Source: Frankia sp. AgB1.9
GTDB lineage: Bacteria > Actinomycetota > Actinomycetes > Frankiales > Frankiaceae
Reading direction: 5' to 3'
Length of the DNA stretch: 64,000 nt
NCBI RefSeq assembly: GCF_016786355.1
Contig: NZ_JADWYX010000006.1
Location: 59,494-123,493 of the forward strand
The notes beneath the pieces were generated by a model. That model was given only the letters and a program-made list of their open reading frames with translations. It did not search any database and was not told where the DNA came from. The position numbers and the translations under genes are program-made. Shown piece after piece: positions 29,036 through 38,073 of this stretch; the first letter of the stretch is position 1; each line of letters opens with the position of its first letter.

Positions 29036-29263
29036 TGGGCCCCTCGACGCCTACCCCTACGAGGCTTTGACTGCGGTAGGCGGGTCGACATCCCCAATCA
29101 ACCGAGGTGCCCCCGGCGCGCCGGGCGAGGGCGGCGATCGCGGCGTCCGGAGATCCTGGCCAACTGGTCGACGGCCCAGGTTGCGGGACGGCAAACGCCT
29201 GGCAACCAGCGGCCGGGGCCAGCGGGCGGGACGGTCCCGGGGCTCGCCTGCACGGGGAGCGAG

Positions 29264-29290
29264 CTTGCACTCACCCATGCCGAGTGCTAA
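29264..29290 (+). promoter_or_regulatory. CIRCE operator 1 (HrcA site) upstream of groEL
   Basis: CTTGCACTC (29264-29272), nine bases, GAGTGCTAA (29282-29290). The right half matches the CIRCE consensus exactly; the left differs at two positions. A TTGCAC/TAAACA pair 17 nt apart (29265-29270 and 29288-29293) could be an overlapping promoter. Confidence 0.85.
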
Positions 29291-29298
29291 ACAGGGGA

Positions 29299-29325
29299 CT
29301 GGCACTCAGGTAAGCTGAGTGCCAG
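29299..29325 (+). promoter_or_regulatory. CIRCE operator 2 (HrcA site) upstream of groEL
   Basis: CTGGCACTC (29299-29307), nine bases, GAGTGCCAG (29317-29325): a perfect 9-9-9 inverted repeat of CIRCE form, eight bases after the first. HrcA repressor binding here would give heat-shock control of groEL. Confidence 0.9.
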
Positions 29326-29333
29326 CAGGCTGA

Positions 29334-31226
<1,893 letters not shown>

Positions 31227-31244
31227 CAGGGGCTCACCCTGCTC

Positions 31245-31263
31245 AGTGGCCTTCGGCCACTTT
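31245..31263 (+). terminator. Hairpin after groEL
   Basis: AGTGGCC-TTC-GGCCACT then TT, 18 nt after the groEL stop. Perfect 7-bp stem; likely terminator. Confidence 0.65.
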
Positions 31264-31289
31264 CGCCACGGCCTGTCAGACGATATCTG

Positions 31290-31345
31290 CTCCGGGGGGC
31301 GCCCCCCGGAGACCCCCGAATCCGAATGTCTCGCTTCGCGCGACG
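31290..31345 (+). repeat. GC palindrome plus CTTCG hairpin, intergenic element
   Basis: CTCCGGGGGGC followed by its reverse complement (31290-31311) makes a 22-nt perfect palindrome, followed by GACCCCCGA and a TCGCTTCGCGCGA hairpin (31331-31343). It shares architecture with 26494-26540 and 29412-29460. Confidence 0.6.
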
Positions 31346-31414
31346 AAGGGGTAGCTGCCCAACAGCGGTAGACGTCGGAGTGGGCTAGGCGTAGGAGTTC
31401 GTTGCACGTCAGGA

Positions 31415-31445
31415 GGGGCGGTCCCGAATCGGGGCCGCCCCTTCG
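31415..31445. terminator. Strong hairpin between convergent groEL and kinase genes
   Basis: GGGGCGGTCCCG (31415-31426), AAT, CGGGGCCGCCCC (31430-31441): a 12-bp stem with one G-U pair, then TTCGTG. Located between the groEL end and the kinase stop (31532); likely a terminator, perhaps bidirectional. The 305-bp gap 31227-31531 otherwise holds only the hairpins listed here. Confidence 0.7.
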
Positions 31446-31531
31446 TGCTGCCCGGCACCCAGCGCCCGTAGCCCGGGGCGGGCCGGGGAAGCCCGAAGGC
31501 CGCCGCTCGAAAGGCTAGCTAGGCCCCATCG

Positions 31532-33253
31532 TTAGAAGTAGCAGCGTGTGAGGGCCACCGGCGCAGTCGCGCCAGCAGCGGTCGAACGGAACTGGATGGT
31601 CCAGACCGGTCCGGAACGGTCCGGGAACCCGAAAGCCTCGCCGTGCGGGCAGGTGTAGGTCGGCACCTGCGCCGAACCGTCGTCCGGAGACCGCGAGTCG
31701 GCGAGGCACAGATCGCCGGTCGCGAGCTGGATCGAGGCCGGCGCCGGGTCCCGCGCGGTCGGGCCGTGGTCCGGCGGTGCAGGCGGCGTGTCCGTCCGCC
31801 GCAACGGTGTCACCAGATCGATCCGAGTCAGCTCTCGCTCGCCCGGATATCCGCACAGCACAGAGTCAATGGGTTCGGCGGTCGGGACGGCCGGCACCCA
31901 GCAGGGGTCGTGCACCTGTGCGCTCTGATCGAGGCACCGGATCGCGTCAGCTCGCCCCGTCGTCCAGGCCGGCGGGGTGCACGCGCCGTGCAGCCCATGG
32001 CCCGGCGCGGTCGCCGTCAGACCGGGGGCCGGCGACTCCGCCTCTAGCGCGGTCAGGCCACCGCCCGTCAGGTAGGCGGACCACGTCTGCGCGACGGTGG
32101 GGCTGGAGGCGTCGGGATTCGATGATTCCGGCGGCCCGTCAGGGATTTTGCCGCCGCCGGGAGTGGTAGGACCGCCTGGGCCCGCGAGCCCGGGGGCGGC
32201 CGAGCCGTCGGAGGTCGGGATCTGGGACGTCCCCGACCGGTGCGACCACACGGGGATCATCAGCACGCTGGCCAAGGCGACGACCGAGATGCCGAGAAGG
32301 GCGAGCAGGCCCCGCACCCCATCCCGGGTCAGGCGCGGCCAGGACATCCGCCAGCGCCAGGAGCGAGCCGGTGGTTCCACCTGACGAAGCTCAGGAAGGG
32401 GCCAATGCTCGGTGGCCAGGGGCGCGAGCGCATCGGCCGGGCCGCCAGCCACCAGGCCTTGGAAATCCTGGAGGCCGACCAGGGTGCGCACGAGGTCACG
32501 GGCCAGCGGGCGGCGGTCCGCGTCTCGATGCAACGCGTGCTCGACGAGCGGCCGGATAGCCGCGGGAACTCCGGTCAGCCGCGGCGAGGCGTCCTTCGAG
32601 CGATGCCAGTCCGCGTCGAACGGCGCCTTTCCCACCGCCGCGTAGACGACCGTGCAGGCCCAGGCATACACGTCCATCGCCTCGGTCGGCCGGCCGCCGC
32701 GCAGCGCCTCCGGGCTCATGTACGCAGGAGCGCCCATCCAACCGTCGCCGCGCGCTGCCGGGCCGAGGTCCGGAGCGTAGCCGATGCCGAAGTCGACGAG
32801 CTTCACGCCGCCACGGGTCAGCATCACGTTGGACGGCTTGACGTCCCGGTGACAGACGCCCACTTCGTGGATGGCGTCCAAGGCCTGGGCCAGTAGCGCT
32901 GCCAGGACCAGCACGGCCGGCCGGGACAGGCGGCTCGTGCGTCGTACGTAGTCGCGGAGGTTCTCGCCCACCACATACTCGGTGGCGAGATAGAGCTCCT
33001 CATGCCGGGTCGGCGTGGCGACCAGCGACGCCACATAGCGGCTACTGATCCGCCCAGCCAGGTCGATCTCAGCCCGGAACCGCTCCTGGAACCGCCGGTC
33101 CCGGGCGTACTCCTCGTTGATCACCTTGACCGCCGCGAAGCTGCGCCCACGCCGGCCGAGGTAGACGACCCCCATTCCGCCTTGACCGATCAGATCGACC
33201 ACGCGGAACGGACCAATCCGCGGCGGCATCGCCGCCCGGCGGTCCTGTACCAT
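31532..33253 (-). CDS. Transmembrane Ser/Thr protein kinase with cysteine-rich ectodomain
   Basis: Active-looking PknB-type receptor kinase, 573 residues. Kinase domain: glycine loop GQGGMGVVY (residues 23-31), ATP lysine K43 in AAVKVI, catalytic loop HRDVKPSN (135-142), DFG 154-156 and AYMSPE (177-182). After a juxtamembrane linker comes one helix (LLALLGISVVALASVLMIPVW, about 316-336). The ~235-residue C-terminal part should be outside the cell. It has about seven cysteines, probably disulfide-bonded, ending ALTRCYF, and no PASTA repeats. GTG/ATG choice: ATG 33253 with GGGGG upstream, 23 bp after the GAP1-like gene. It is the last gene of the operon that starts at 47623, so it probably phosphorylates partners encoded there. 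Confidence 0.9.
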   Translation of the reverse strand: MVQDRRAAMPPRIGPFRVVDLIGQGGMGVVYLGRRGRSFAAVKVINEEYARDRRFQERFRAEIDLAGRISSRYVASLVATPTRHEELYLATEYVVGENLRDYVRRTSRLSRPAVLVLAALLAQALDAIHEVGVCHRDVKPSNVMLTRGGVKLVDFGIGYAPDLGPAARGDGWMGAPAYMSPEALRGGRPTEAMDVYAWACTVVYAAVGKAPFDADWHRSKDASPRLTGVPAAIRPLVEHALHRDADRRPLARDLVRTLVGLQDFQGLVAGGPADALAPLATEHWPLPELRQVEPPARSWRWRMSWPRLTRDGVRGLLALLGISVVALASVLMIPVWSHRSGTSQIPTSDGSAAPGLAGPGGPTTPGGGKIPDGPPESSNPDASSPTVAQTWSAYLTGGGLTALEAESPAPGLTATAPGHGLHGACTPPAWTTGRADAIRCLDQSAQVHDPCWVPAVPTAEPIDSVLCGYPGERELTRIDLVTPLRRTDTPPAPPDHGPTARDPAPASIQLATGDLCLADSRSPDDGSAQVPTYTCPHGEAFGFPDRSGPVWTIQFRSTAAGATAPVALTRCYF

Positions 33254-33276
33254 CCGTCAGCCCCCGTAGCTCCGGA

Positions 33277-35877
33277 TCAGGTAAAGGCCACGACTCCGAT
33301 GACGAAACCGACGACCACGCCGATCGATATTAGGAAAACGGCCACGTTGGGTAGCCCGCCGAGAGTCTCGCTTGCCCATTCGAGTGCTCTCTGGCCACCG
33401 GGAGCCGTAAAAATCTGTCGCAGGCGGCGCTCGGCGACCGCGATATCCCTCTCGATAGCTGGGGAAACCATGCTCTCGCTTTCGAGTACCTGGTACAGCG
33501 CGTTCAACAGCTGACTGGTGACCATGAAGGCGACCAGAGAGGAGTCCGCGCCCGTCCGTGCTCGCCCGGTAGGATGCTGGCCGAGCAGGATGAGCCGCGT
33601 CCCATTCAGGATGTCACCCAGCAGACCTCTCATGCGTGCTTGAAACTCGTTAATCAGTTTTTCCAGGACGAAAGTGCTGACGGCCTCGGTCACTCGATTT
33701 CGGGCCAGCTCGGTCAGGGCGGAGCGCACCGCCTGGTCCAGCACCGCCGTGTGGTCCTCCATCCCGGTCGCCCGGGGAAGCTCGGGCAGCGCACCGCCGA
33801 AAAGCTGCGTGTTCGTGACCGCGAGAAGATCACCGACATCCGCGCGGGTTAGGAACAGACTGCGCCGCACCGTGTCGATAACGGCAATATACGCGTCCCA
33901 AGGCGACACACGGTCATGCAGCCTTCTCTCCACCAACTCGCGGAGATGGGCGTCACAGGAGGCCTGAAAGGCGGGCGCGACGCCGTACCTGAGTCCGTCC
34001 CGGAGCTGTTTCCGCTCATTTTCTCCGGGTCGCGCCACACTGGTCTGAACCTCTGGTCTTACGGTCGTTATCTTCTCCGCCAGATCGCCGTAAGTGGACT
34101 TGAACTCGCCCTCGACGTCCCTGATGAGGTTCCGAGCCTCATCCTGGGTCTGGTCAATCTTCGCGACGATCTGGAGGCGAAACGTGCTGACCTCGCCGGC
34201 AAGGACCTGCGTGGCGTTCTCGCCGTCCGCCAGCTGCTGGTGCACGTTCTGCAGCAGTTCGTGGGTCGCCGCAGTCTGCTGTTTCAGGTCGTCCAGCGCC
34301 GCGACCGCTGCCGGTGACACGTCGTTCGGCGCGGCCAGCTCCGTGGCGCGCAGGTCGACGGCCTTCTGCAGCTCGACGGCGGTCTTGTAGGCCCTGTTGT
34401 TGCGGCTCGACAGCTCCAGGCAGAACTCCCGCCAGACTGCGGCGCGCATCGACGCAGTCCGCGGGCACTCCCGAAAGGCCCGCTCGAATCTCACCCTGAC
34501 GTTGTCCAGCTCGCCCCGCTCATCCGGCGCCCGCAGCTCTACCGGCCACGGCGGGAGGGCGGTCTCCAACGCGCTCAGAAGGAGCGTGGGCGAGGGCGTA
34601 CTTCCCGCCGAACCGTCATCGTGACTGGCTGGCGCGGCGAGGTTCAGCATTGCTCGGCTCGCGGCCCAGATCAGATCATCAAGATCGTCCGTGTTCGCCG
34701 CGTTGCGGACGAGGCCGGTCACCGACGGATTCACCGCAGCGATGTACTCCACCAGGGAGCTGATTGGGATCTTCGGCGACCCCTTTGGGCCGGCCGGCGT
34801 CGGCAGCTCCTTCGGAGTCATCGCCGGCGGCAGGACATCGTCGTCGTCAGGCAACGCGGCACCGACCTGCTTGACCAGGTTGGCGAGCTCCTGTTTGGCC
34901 GCCTCGGGCTTGGACCCCTGGTAAAGCTCGACGAGCCGTCGCGCCAGAACCTTGAGGTCCTCGCTCTGCGTGTCGAACCAGGCGGCGTCCAGCCGGGTGA
35001 CCGCGCCGGTTGAGGGGCTGTCGACGACGGCGAAGTAGTCGGTGCTGAAGACGAAACGCGGCGCGGTGTCGAACGGCGCGGAGCCGGTCAGGTCCGCCGC
35101 GAAGCTCCAGTCTCCGTACACGTCCCGGGCCCGTTCCCCGCTGGCCGGGTCCGCATCCGATGCGCCGGGCGCCCCAGCGCCGCCGGAATCCGGCGCGGCA
35201 CTGGCATCGTGGATATCGCCGGCGGCGGTGATGTCGCCAGCAATCGCGTGCAGGTCCCGCATCAGCGCGTAGCTCTGGAGCGCGTAGACGTCGGGGACGA
35301 TCGCGACCCGCCGGGCCGGGTCCGGCCCCCGCAGCAGCAGCCACCCGAGCAGGCGCTCCAACGCCACGGTCCACTCGGCGGTTGACCAACGGAACTGCTC
35401 CGCCGTCGACGGGGGCAAGCTGACGCCGGCGAGCCGGCTGAGTGGCACTGTCTCCCGGTCCCAGCCCTTCGCGACCCGCGGATCGCTGAACGAACCGTCA
35501 ATCCACCAGCGCCAGTTCACCAGCGACAGCGCCCGGTCGAGCGTTAGGACATCGACCGGGCCGATCAGCAGGTGACCGATTGCGGACTGATGGTTGTCGT
35601 TGCGCATCCAACGCGCGGCCACAGCCGCCATGCCGGGCGCGTCCACCGGGCGCAGGTAGCAGAGGCTCAGGTGCCGCCCGGACGACTTGGGGTCAGCCCA
35701 GGCACCGGCCCGCCTGACCCAGGCGTTCAGCCCGGACGAGATGCCGAGGTCCGGGTTGGTCACCGGCAGGGAGGTCGCGACCGGCCCGAAGTCATACCCG
35801 TACTTCAGGTTCGTCTCGCCGCCGGTCGGGAGCCAGCGATAGATCACCTGGTGCAACTCGGGATCAGAAATAACCAT
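33277..35877 (-). CDS. Tail-anchored coiled-coil protein resembling GTPase-associated protein 1 (GAP1)
   Basis: 866 residues, function unknown. The N-terminal ~150 residues (HQVIYRWLPTGGETNLKYG, GRHLSLCYLRPVDAPG, AIGHLLIGPVDVLTLDRAL) resemble the N-terminal domain of GAP1-type proteins that accompany GTPases in bacterial conflict operons; I recall this family from the literature and could not search it. A helical middle domain follows, and then a coiled coil around residues 510-600 (LDDLKQQTAATHELLQNV, IDQTQDEARNLIRDVEGEF). The last ~20 residues form one membrane helix (VAVFLISIGVVVGFVIGVVAF), making it tail-anchored with the bulk in the cytoplasm. ATG 35877 starts 1 bp after the GTPase stop. 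The 3' third has visibly lower GC than neighbouring genes. Confidence 0.75.
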   Translation of the reverse strand: MVISDPELHQVIYRWLPTGGETNLKYGYDFGPVATSLPVTNPDLGISSGLNAWVRRAGAWADPKSSGRHLSLCYLRPVDAPGMAAVAARWMRNDNHQSAIGHLLIGPVDVLTLDRALSLVNWRWWIDGSFSDPRVAKGWDRETVPLSRLAGVSLPPSTAEQFRWSTAEWTVALERLLGWLLLRGPDPARRVAIVPDVYALQSYALMRDLHAIAGDITAAGDIHDASAAPDSGGAGAPGASDADPASGERARDVYGDWSFAADLTGSAPFDTAPRFVFSTDYFAVVDSPSTGAVTRLDAAWFDTQSEDLKVLARRLVELYQGSKPEAAKQELANLVKQVGAALPDDDDVLPPAMTPKELPTPAGPKGSPKIPISSLVEYIAAVNPSVTGLVRNAANTDDLDDLIWAASRAMLNLAAPASHDDGSAGSTPSPTLLLSALETALPPWPVELRAPDERGELDNVRVRFERAFRECPRTASMRAAVWREFCLELSSRNNRAYKTAVELQKAVDLRATELAAPNDVSPAAVAALDDLKQQTAATHELLQNVHQQLADGENATQVLAGEVSTFRLQIVAKIDQTQDEARNLIRDVEGEFKSTYGDLAEKITTVRPEVQTSVARPGENERKQLRDGLRYGVAPAFQASCDAHLRELVERRLHDRVSPWDAYIAVIDTVRRSLFLTRADVGDLLAVTNTQLFGGALPELPRATGMEDHTAVLDQAVRSALTELARNRVTEAVSTFVLEKLINEFQARMRGLLGDILNGTRLILLGQHPTGRARTGADSSLVAFMVTSQLLNALYQVLESESMVSPAIERDIAVAERRLRQIFTAPGGQRALEWASETLGGLPNVAVFLISIGVVVGFVIGVVAFT

Positions 35878-35878
35878 G

Positions 35879-36946
35879 TCAGCTGCCCACCTTGGCCTGG
35901 CTGTTGTCCCCCAGCATTCCCGCCATCGCGAATACGGCCAGCAACGGGTCGAGGACCCGGACTGGCCGAACGCCCCGGCGGAACGCCGCGTCGGCCGGTT
36001 CCACCAGCGCGGAGCCGGCGGCCGACGCGAAGTGCAGCGTGATCCGGTCGAAGTAGTCTACAGGGTCGAGCGAGCCCAAGAAGCCATGCGCATACAGGTA
36101 GGAGTAAGCATCCGTCGACTCCGCCTCGATCGCGTCCGTGTCGACACTGTCAAAGGGCCGGAACGCGGCCAGGTCCTCGCGGCGCATCCAGCGCATCACC
36201 GGCTCGTCGAACCGACGCTCGTCCGCCTTCGCTAGCACGACGGCCGCCGGCAGCTCGGGCCCTGGACTCAGCTTGCTGCCACTGCGTACGTCCAGCCTGG
36301 CCAAACTGACCTGGAACGTGTCGTCATCGCCGGGCGGCGCATCACTCGAGCGGCCAATATCGACGACGAACAGGAGCGCATCGACCGCGAACATGAAGTC
36401 GACCGCCTTCATGTTCTCGTCACGCAGGCTGTTTCCGTTCACGTCATAAAAGACAACCGTCCGCCTGCTGTTTCCCCGTCGCACCTGAAAGACATCGACG
36501 TGGTCGACCGGCTGGCCATCTCGCGTCACTGTGCCAACCAGACGCTTGCCGTCCCGGAGCAGCGGTTTCACCGATGCCTCCATGAGCCGGCGGTGGCGTT
36601 GTGGCTCCAGCCATTTGATTTCGATGCCGAGTGGCTGTAGCTGCTTGCTGTCGAGCGCGCCAATCATGGCCGAGAGCAGGTGGGTCTTACCTTTCTGCGT
36701 GCCTCCGACAAATCCGATGACCAGCGGCGGGCCGTACGTCGAATACTCGCTCGGCCAGTAATGCGGCCAGCTAGCACCGGGGCACTTCTTCCAGGAGAAG
36801 CGGGCGTCGAAGTCCTGGCGGAGCTTCGGTACGCCGGGTTGGTCCGCGATGAGTTGGTAGTCCCCGTTCTCGTCGATGTAGTACTGATCGGTCTCGTTTT
36901 CCAGGTCGACCATGGATAGACATTTCGGACACATCACCGTCGTCAC
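35879..36946 (-). CDS. P-loop GTPase with N-terminal zinc-binding motif (double-GTPase-2-like)
   Basis: 355 residues. The N-terminus has CPKC (C6, C9) and KKCPGASWPH (C55, H62), a likely metal site. The P-loop is GGTQKGKT (81-88), followed by LLSAMIGAL. A Walker B-like strand TVVFYDVNGNS lies near residue 175, and AAVVLAKAD near 240 is in the place of the NKxD base-recognition motif. This fits the TRAFAC-like GTPases found beside GAP1-like proteins in conflict operons (from memory). GTG 36946 overlaps the pseudokinase stop as GTGA and has GGGAGG upstream. No membrane segment is visible, so it probably acts in the cytoplasm with the products of its neighbours. Nucleotide specificity is inferred. 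Confidence 0.8.
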   Translation of the reverse strand: MTTVMCPKCLSMVDLENETDQYYIDENGDYQLIADQPGVPKLRQDFDARFSWKKCPGASWPHYWPSEYSTYGPPLVIGFVGGTQKGKTHLLSAMIGALDSKQLQPLGIEIKWLEPQRHRRLMEASVKPLLRDGKRLVGTVTRDGQPVDHVDVFQVRRGNSRRTVVFYDVNGNSLRDENMKAVDFMFAVDALLFVVDIGRSSDAPPGDDDTFQVSLARLDVRSGSKLSPGPELPAAVVLAKADERRFDEPVMRWMRREDLAAFRPFDSVDTDAIEAESTDAYSYLYAHGFLGSLDPVDYFDRITLHFASAAGSALVEPADAAFRRGVRPVRVLDPLLAVFAMAGMLGDNSQAKVGS

Positions 36947-38073
36947 GGCAGGCCTCCCGTCGACGTCGGGCGGCGTTTGGCGGCCCGGATCGCTCTGAAA
37001 CGCACCGCGCCCTCGTCAAGACGGTCGTCGGCCAGGGAAGGCCGGGGCAGGTCGCGACGGTCGAAGAAGTCATAGTCGATAGTCAGGTCCTGCATGATCC
37101 GTCTGATCTCCGGACGATCCTTCGGGCGGTCGCGGAAAACGCCGTCGAGTGTGTCGGCGAGCCCAGCCCGCAGCAGCCGCGGGTCCGGCGCGCCCGGCCG
37201 CCCGGCCAGGCGCTGCGGGTCGAAGACGTGCACCAGCACCCGGCCGGCGCTCCACAGGTCCTCGGCCGGGTCGGCGATGTATCGCGGAGCCCGCGCCTCC
37301 GGTGCGGCCCATTCCGAGTCGGGCGCGGCCAGCGCCGGCTCCCCGGTGAGGCGGCCGAACCTGAAGTTGACCAGCTGAACGGTCGAGCCGTTCCACAGCA
37401 CCCGGCGCGGGGCGATGGCCCGGTGCACCACGTCGGCCGCCTCTAGCACGCTGAGACAGCGGAGCAGGTTCTGCTGAAACGGCCGGATCTCCTCGAGCAG
37501 CTGCTGGCTGGCCGGCTTGACAACGTTGCTTCCCCGCAGCTGGCGCACCAGGAGGAAGGGCGCCTCGCTTTCGACGTCGTATCCCACCAGCTCGCTCAGC
37601 TGCGGAGGGTAGGCGCCCCGAAGGACGCGCGCCAGGTGCAGCCCGATCTGCAGCTCGTTGAACAGCGGAGCGCAGGCGTCGAGCGTCGCCGCGGGCGCCG
37701 GCACCATCTTCTGGATCAACCGGTCGTGATTCGGGTCGAACCGATCCAACGGGTCGAGCGGCGCGAGGACCCGCGCGACGTCCGCCGCACCCGCCGAGGC
37801 CGGTACCGCACGCTCGACGCGCGCGCTGAGGGTTTCGCGTCCACCGGACGGCGTCCGGTAACTGATCTTGACGGGCGGTCCCGATGCCGCGAACGACGAC
37901 GGAGCATTGCGGTTGGGGTCACGCAGGCCGGCGGTGTAGGAAGGGTGCGCGCCGGTCCCTCGGGAGGAGTCGCGGCCGGGCCGGCCACCGTCCGTGGGGA
38001 CGTCGTAGCCCGAGCTGGTCTGCCCGTAGCCCGGATCCGGTGGGCCGTAGCCGGGGTCGTCGAGCCCGGTCAC
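36943..38073 (-). CDS. Protein kinase-like protein lacking catalytic residues (pseudokinase)
   Basis: 376 residues. The first ~65 are a Gly/Pro/Tyr-rich disordered tail (DPGYGPPDPGYGQ). The rest has kinase-fold landmarks but not the catalysts: K122 in IQKMV could be the ATP lysine, but there is no glycine-rich loop. The catalytic loop reads VVHRAIAPRRVLWN (217 onward), with HRD changed to HRA and the following Lys missing. The DFG position reads NFR (236-238). AAPEA (256-260) matches the APE motif. It is therefore likely a scaffold or allosteric partner, perhaps of the active kinase at 31532. GTG 38073 overlaps the upstream stop as GTGA, and its own stop overlaps the GTPase start likewise. 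Confidence 0.8.
   Translation of the reverse strand: MTGLDDPGYGPPDPGYGQTSSGYDVPTDGGRPGRDSSRGTGAHPSYTAGLRDPNRNAPSSFAASGPPVKISYRTPSGGRETLSARVERAVPASAGAADVARVLAPLDPLDRFDPNHDRLIQKMVPAPAATLDACAPLFNELQIGLHLARVLRGAYPPQLSELVGYDVESEAPFLLVRQLRGSNVVKPASQQLLEEIRPFQQNLLRCLSVLEAADVVHRAIAPRRVLWNGSTVQLVNFRFGRLTGEPALAAPDSEWAAPEARAPRYIADPAEDLWSAGRVLVHVFDPQRLAGRPGAPDPRLLRAGLADTLDGVFRDRPKDRPEIRRIMQDLTIDYDFFDRRDLPRPSLADDRLDEGAVRFRAIRAAKRRPTSTGGLP

Larger units (their letters stand above)
27993..29263. other. Gene-poor, repeat-rich stretch between thrC and groEL
   Basis: About 1.3 kb without an intact gene. It holds a 22-bp inverted repeat (28141-28203), a decayed WD40-repeat coding remnant (28564-28820), two facing copies of a 30-bp repeat (28961-29035) and several scattered ATCAAGG words. 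Open frames such as 28394-28963 are not intact genes; parts of them cover the remnant in the wrong phase. Confidence 0.6.
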
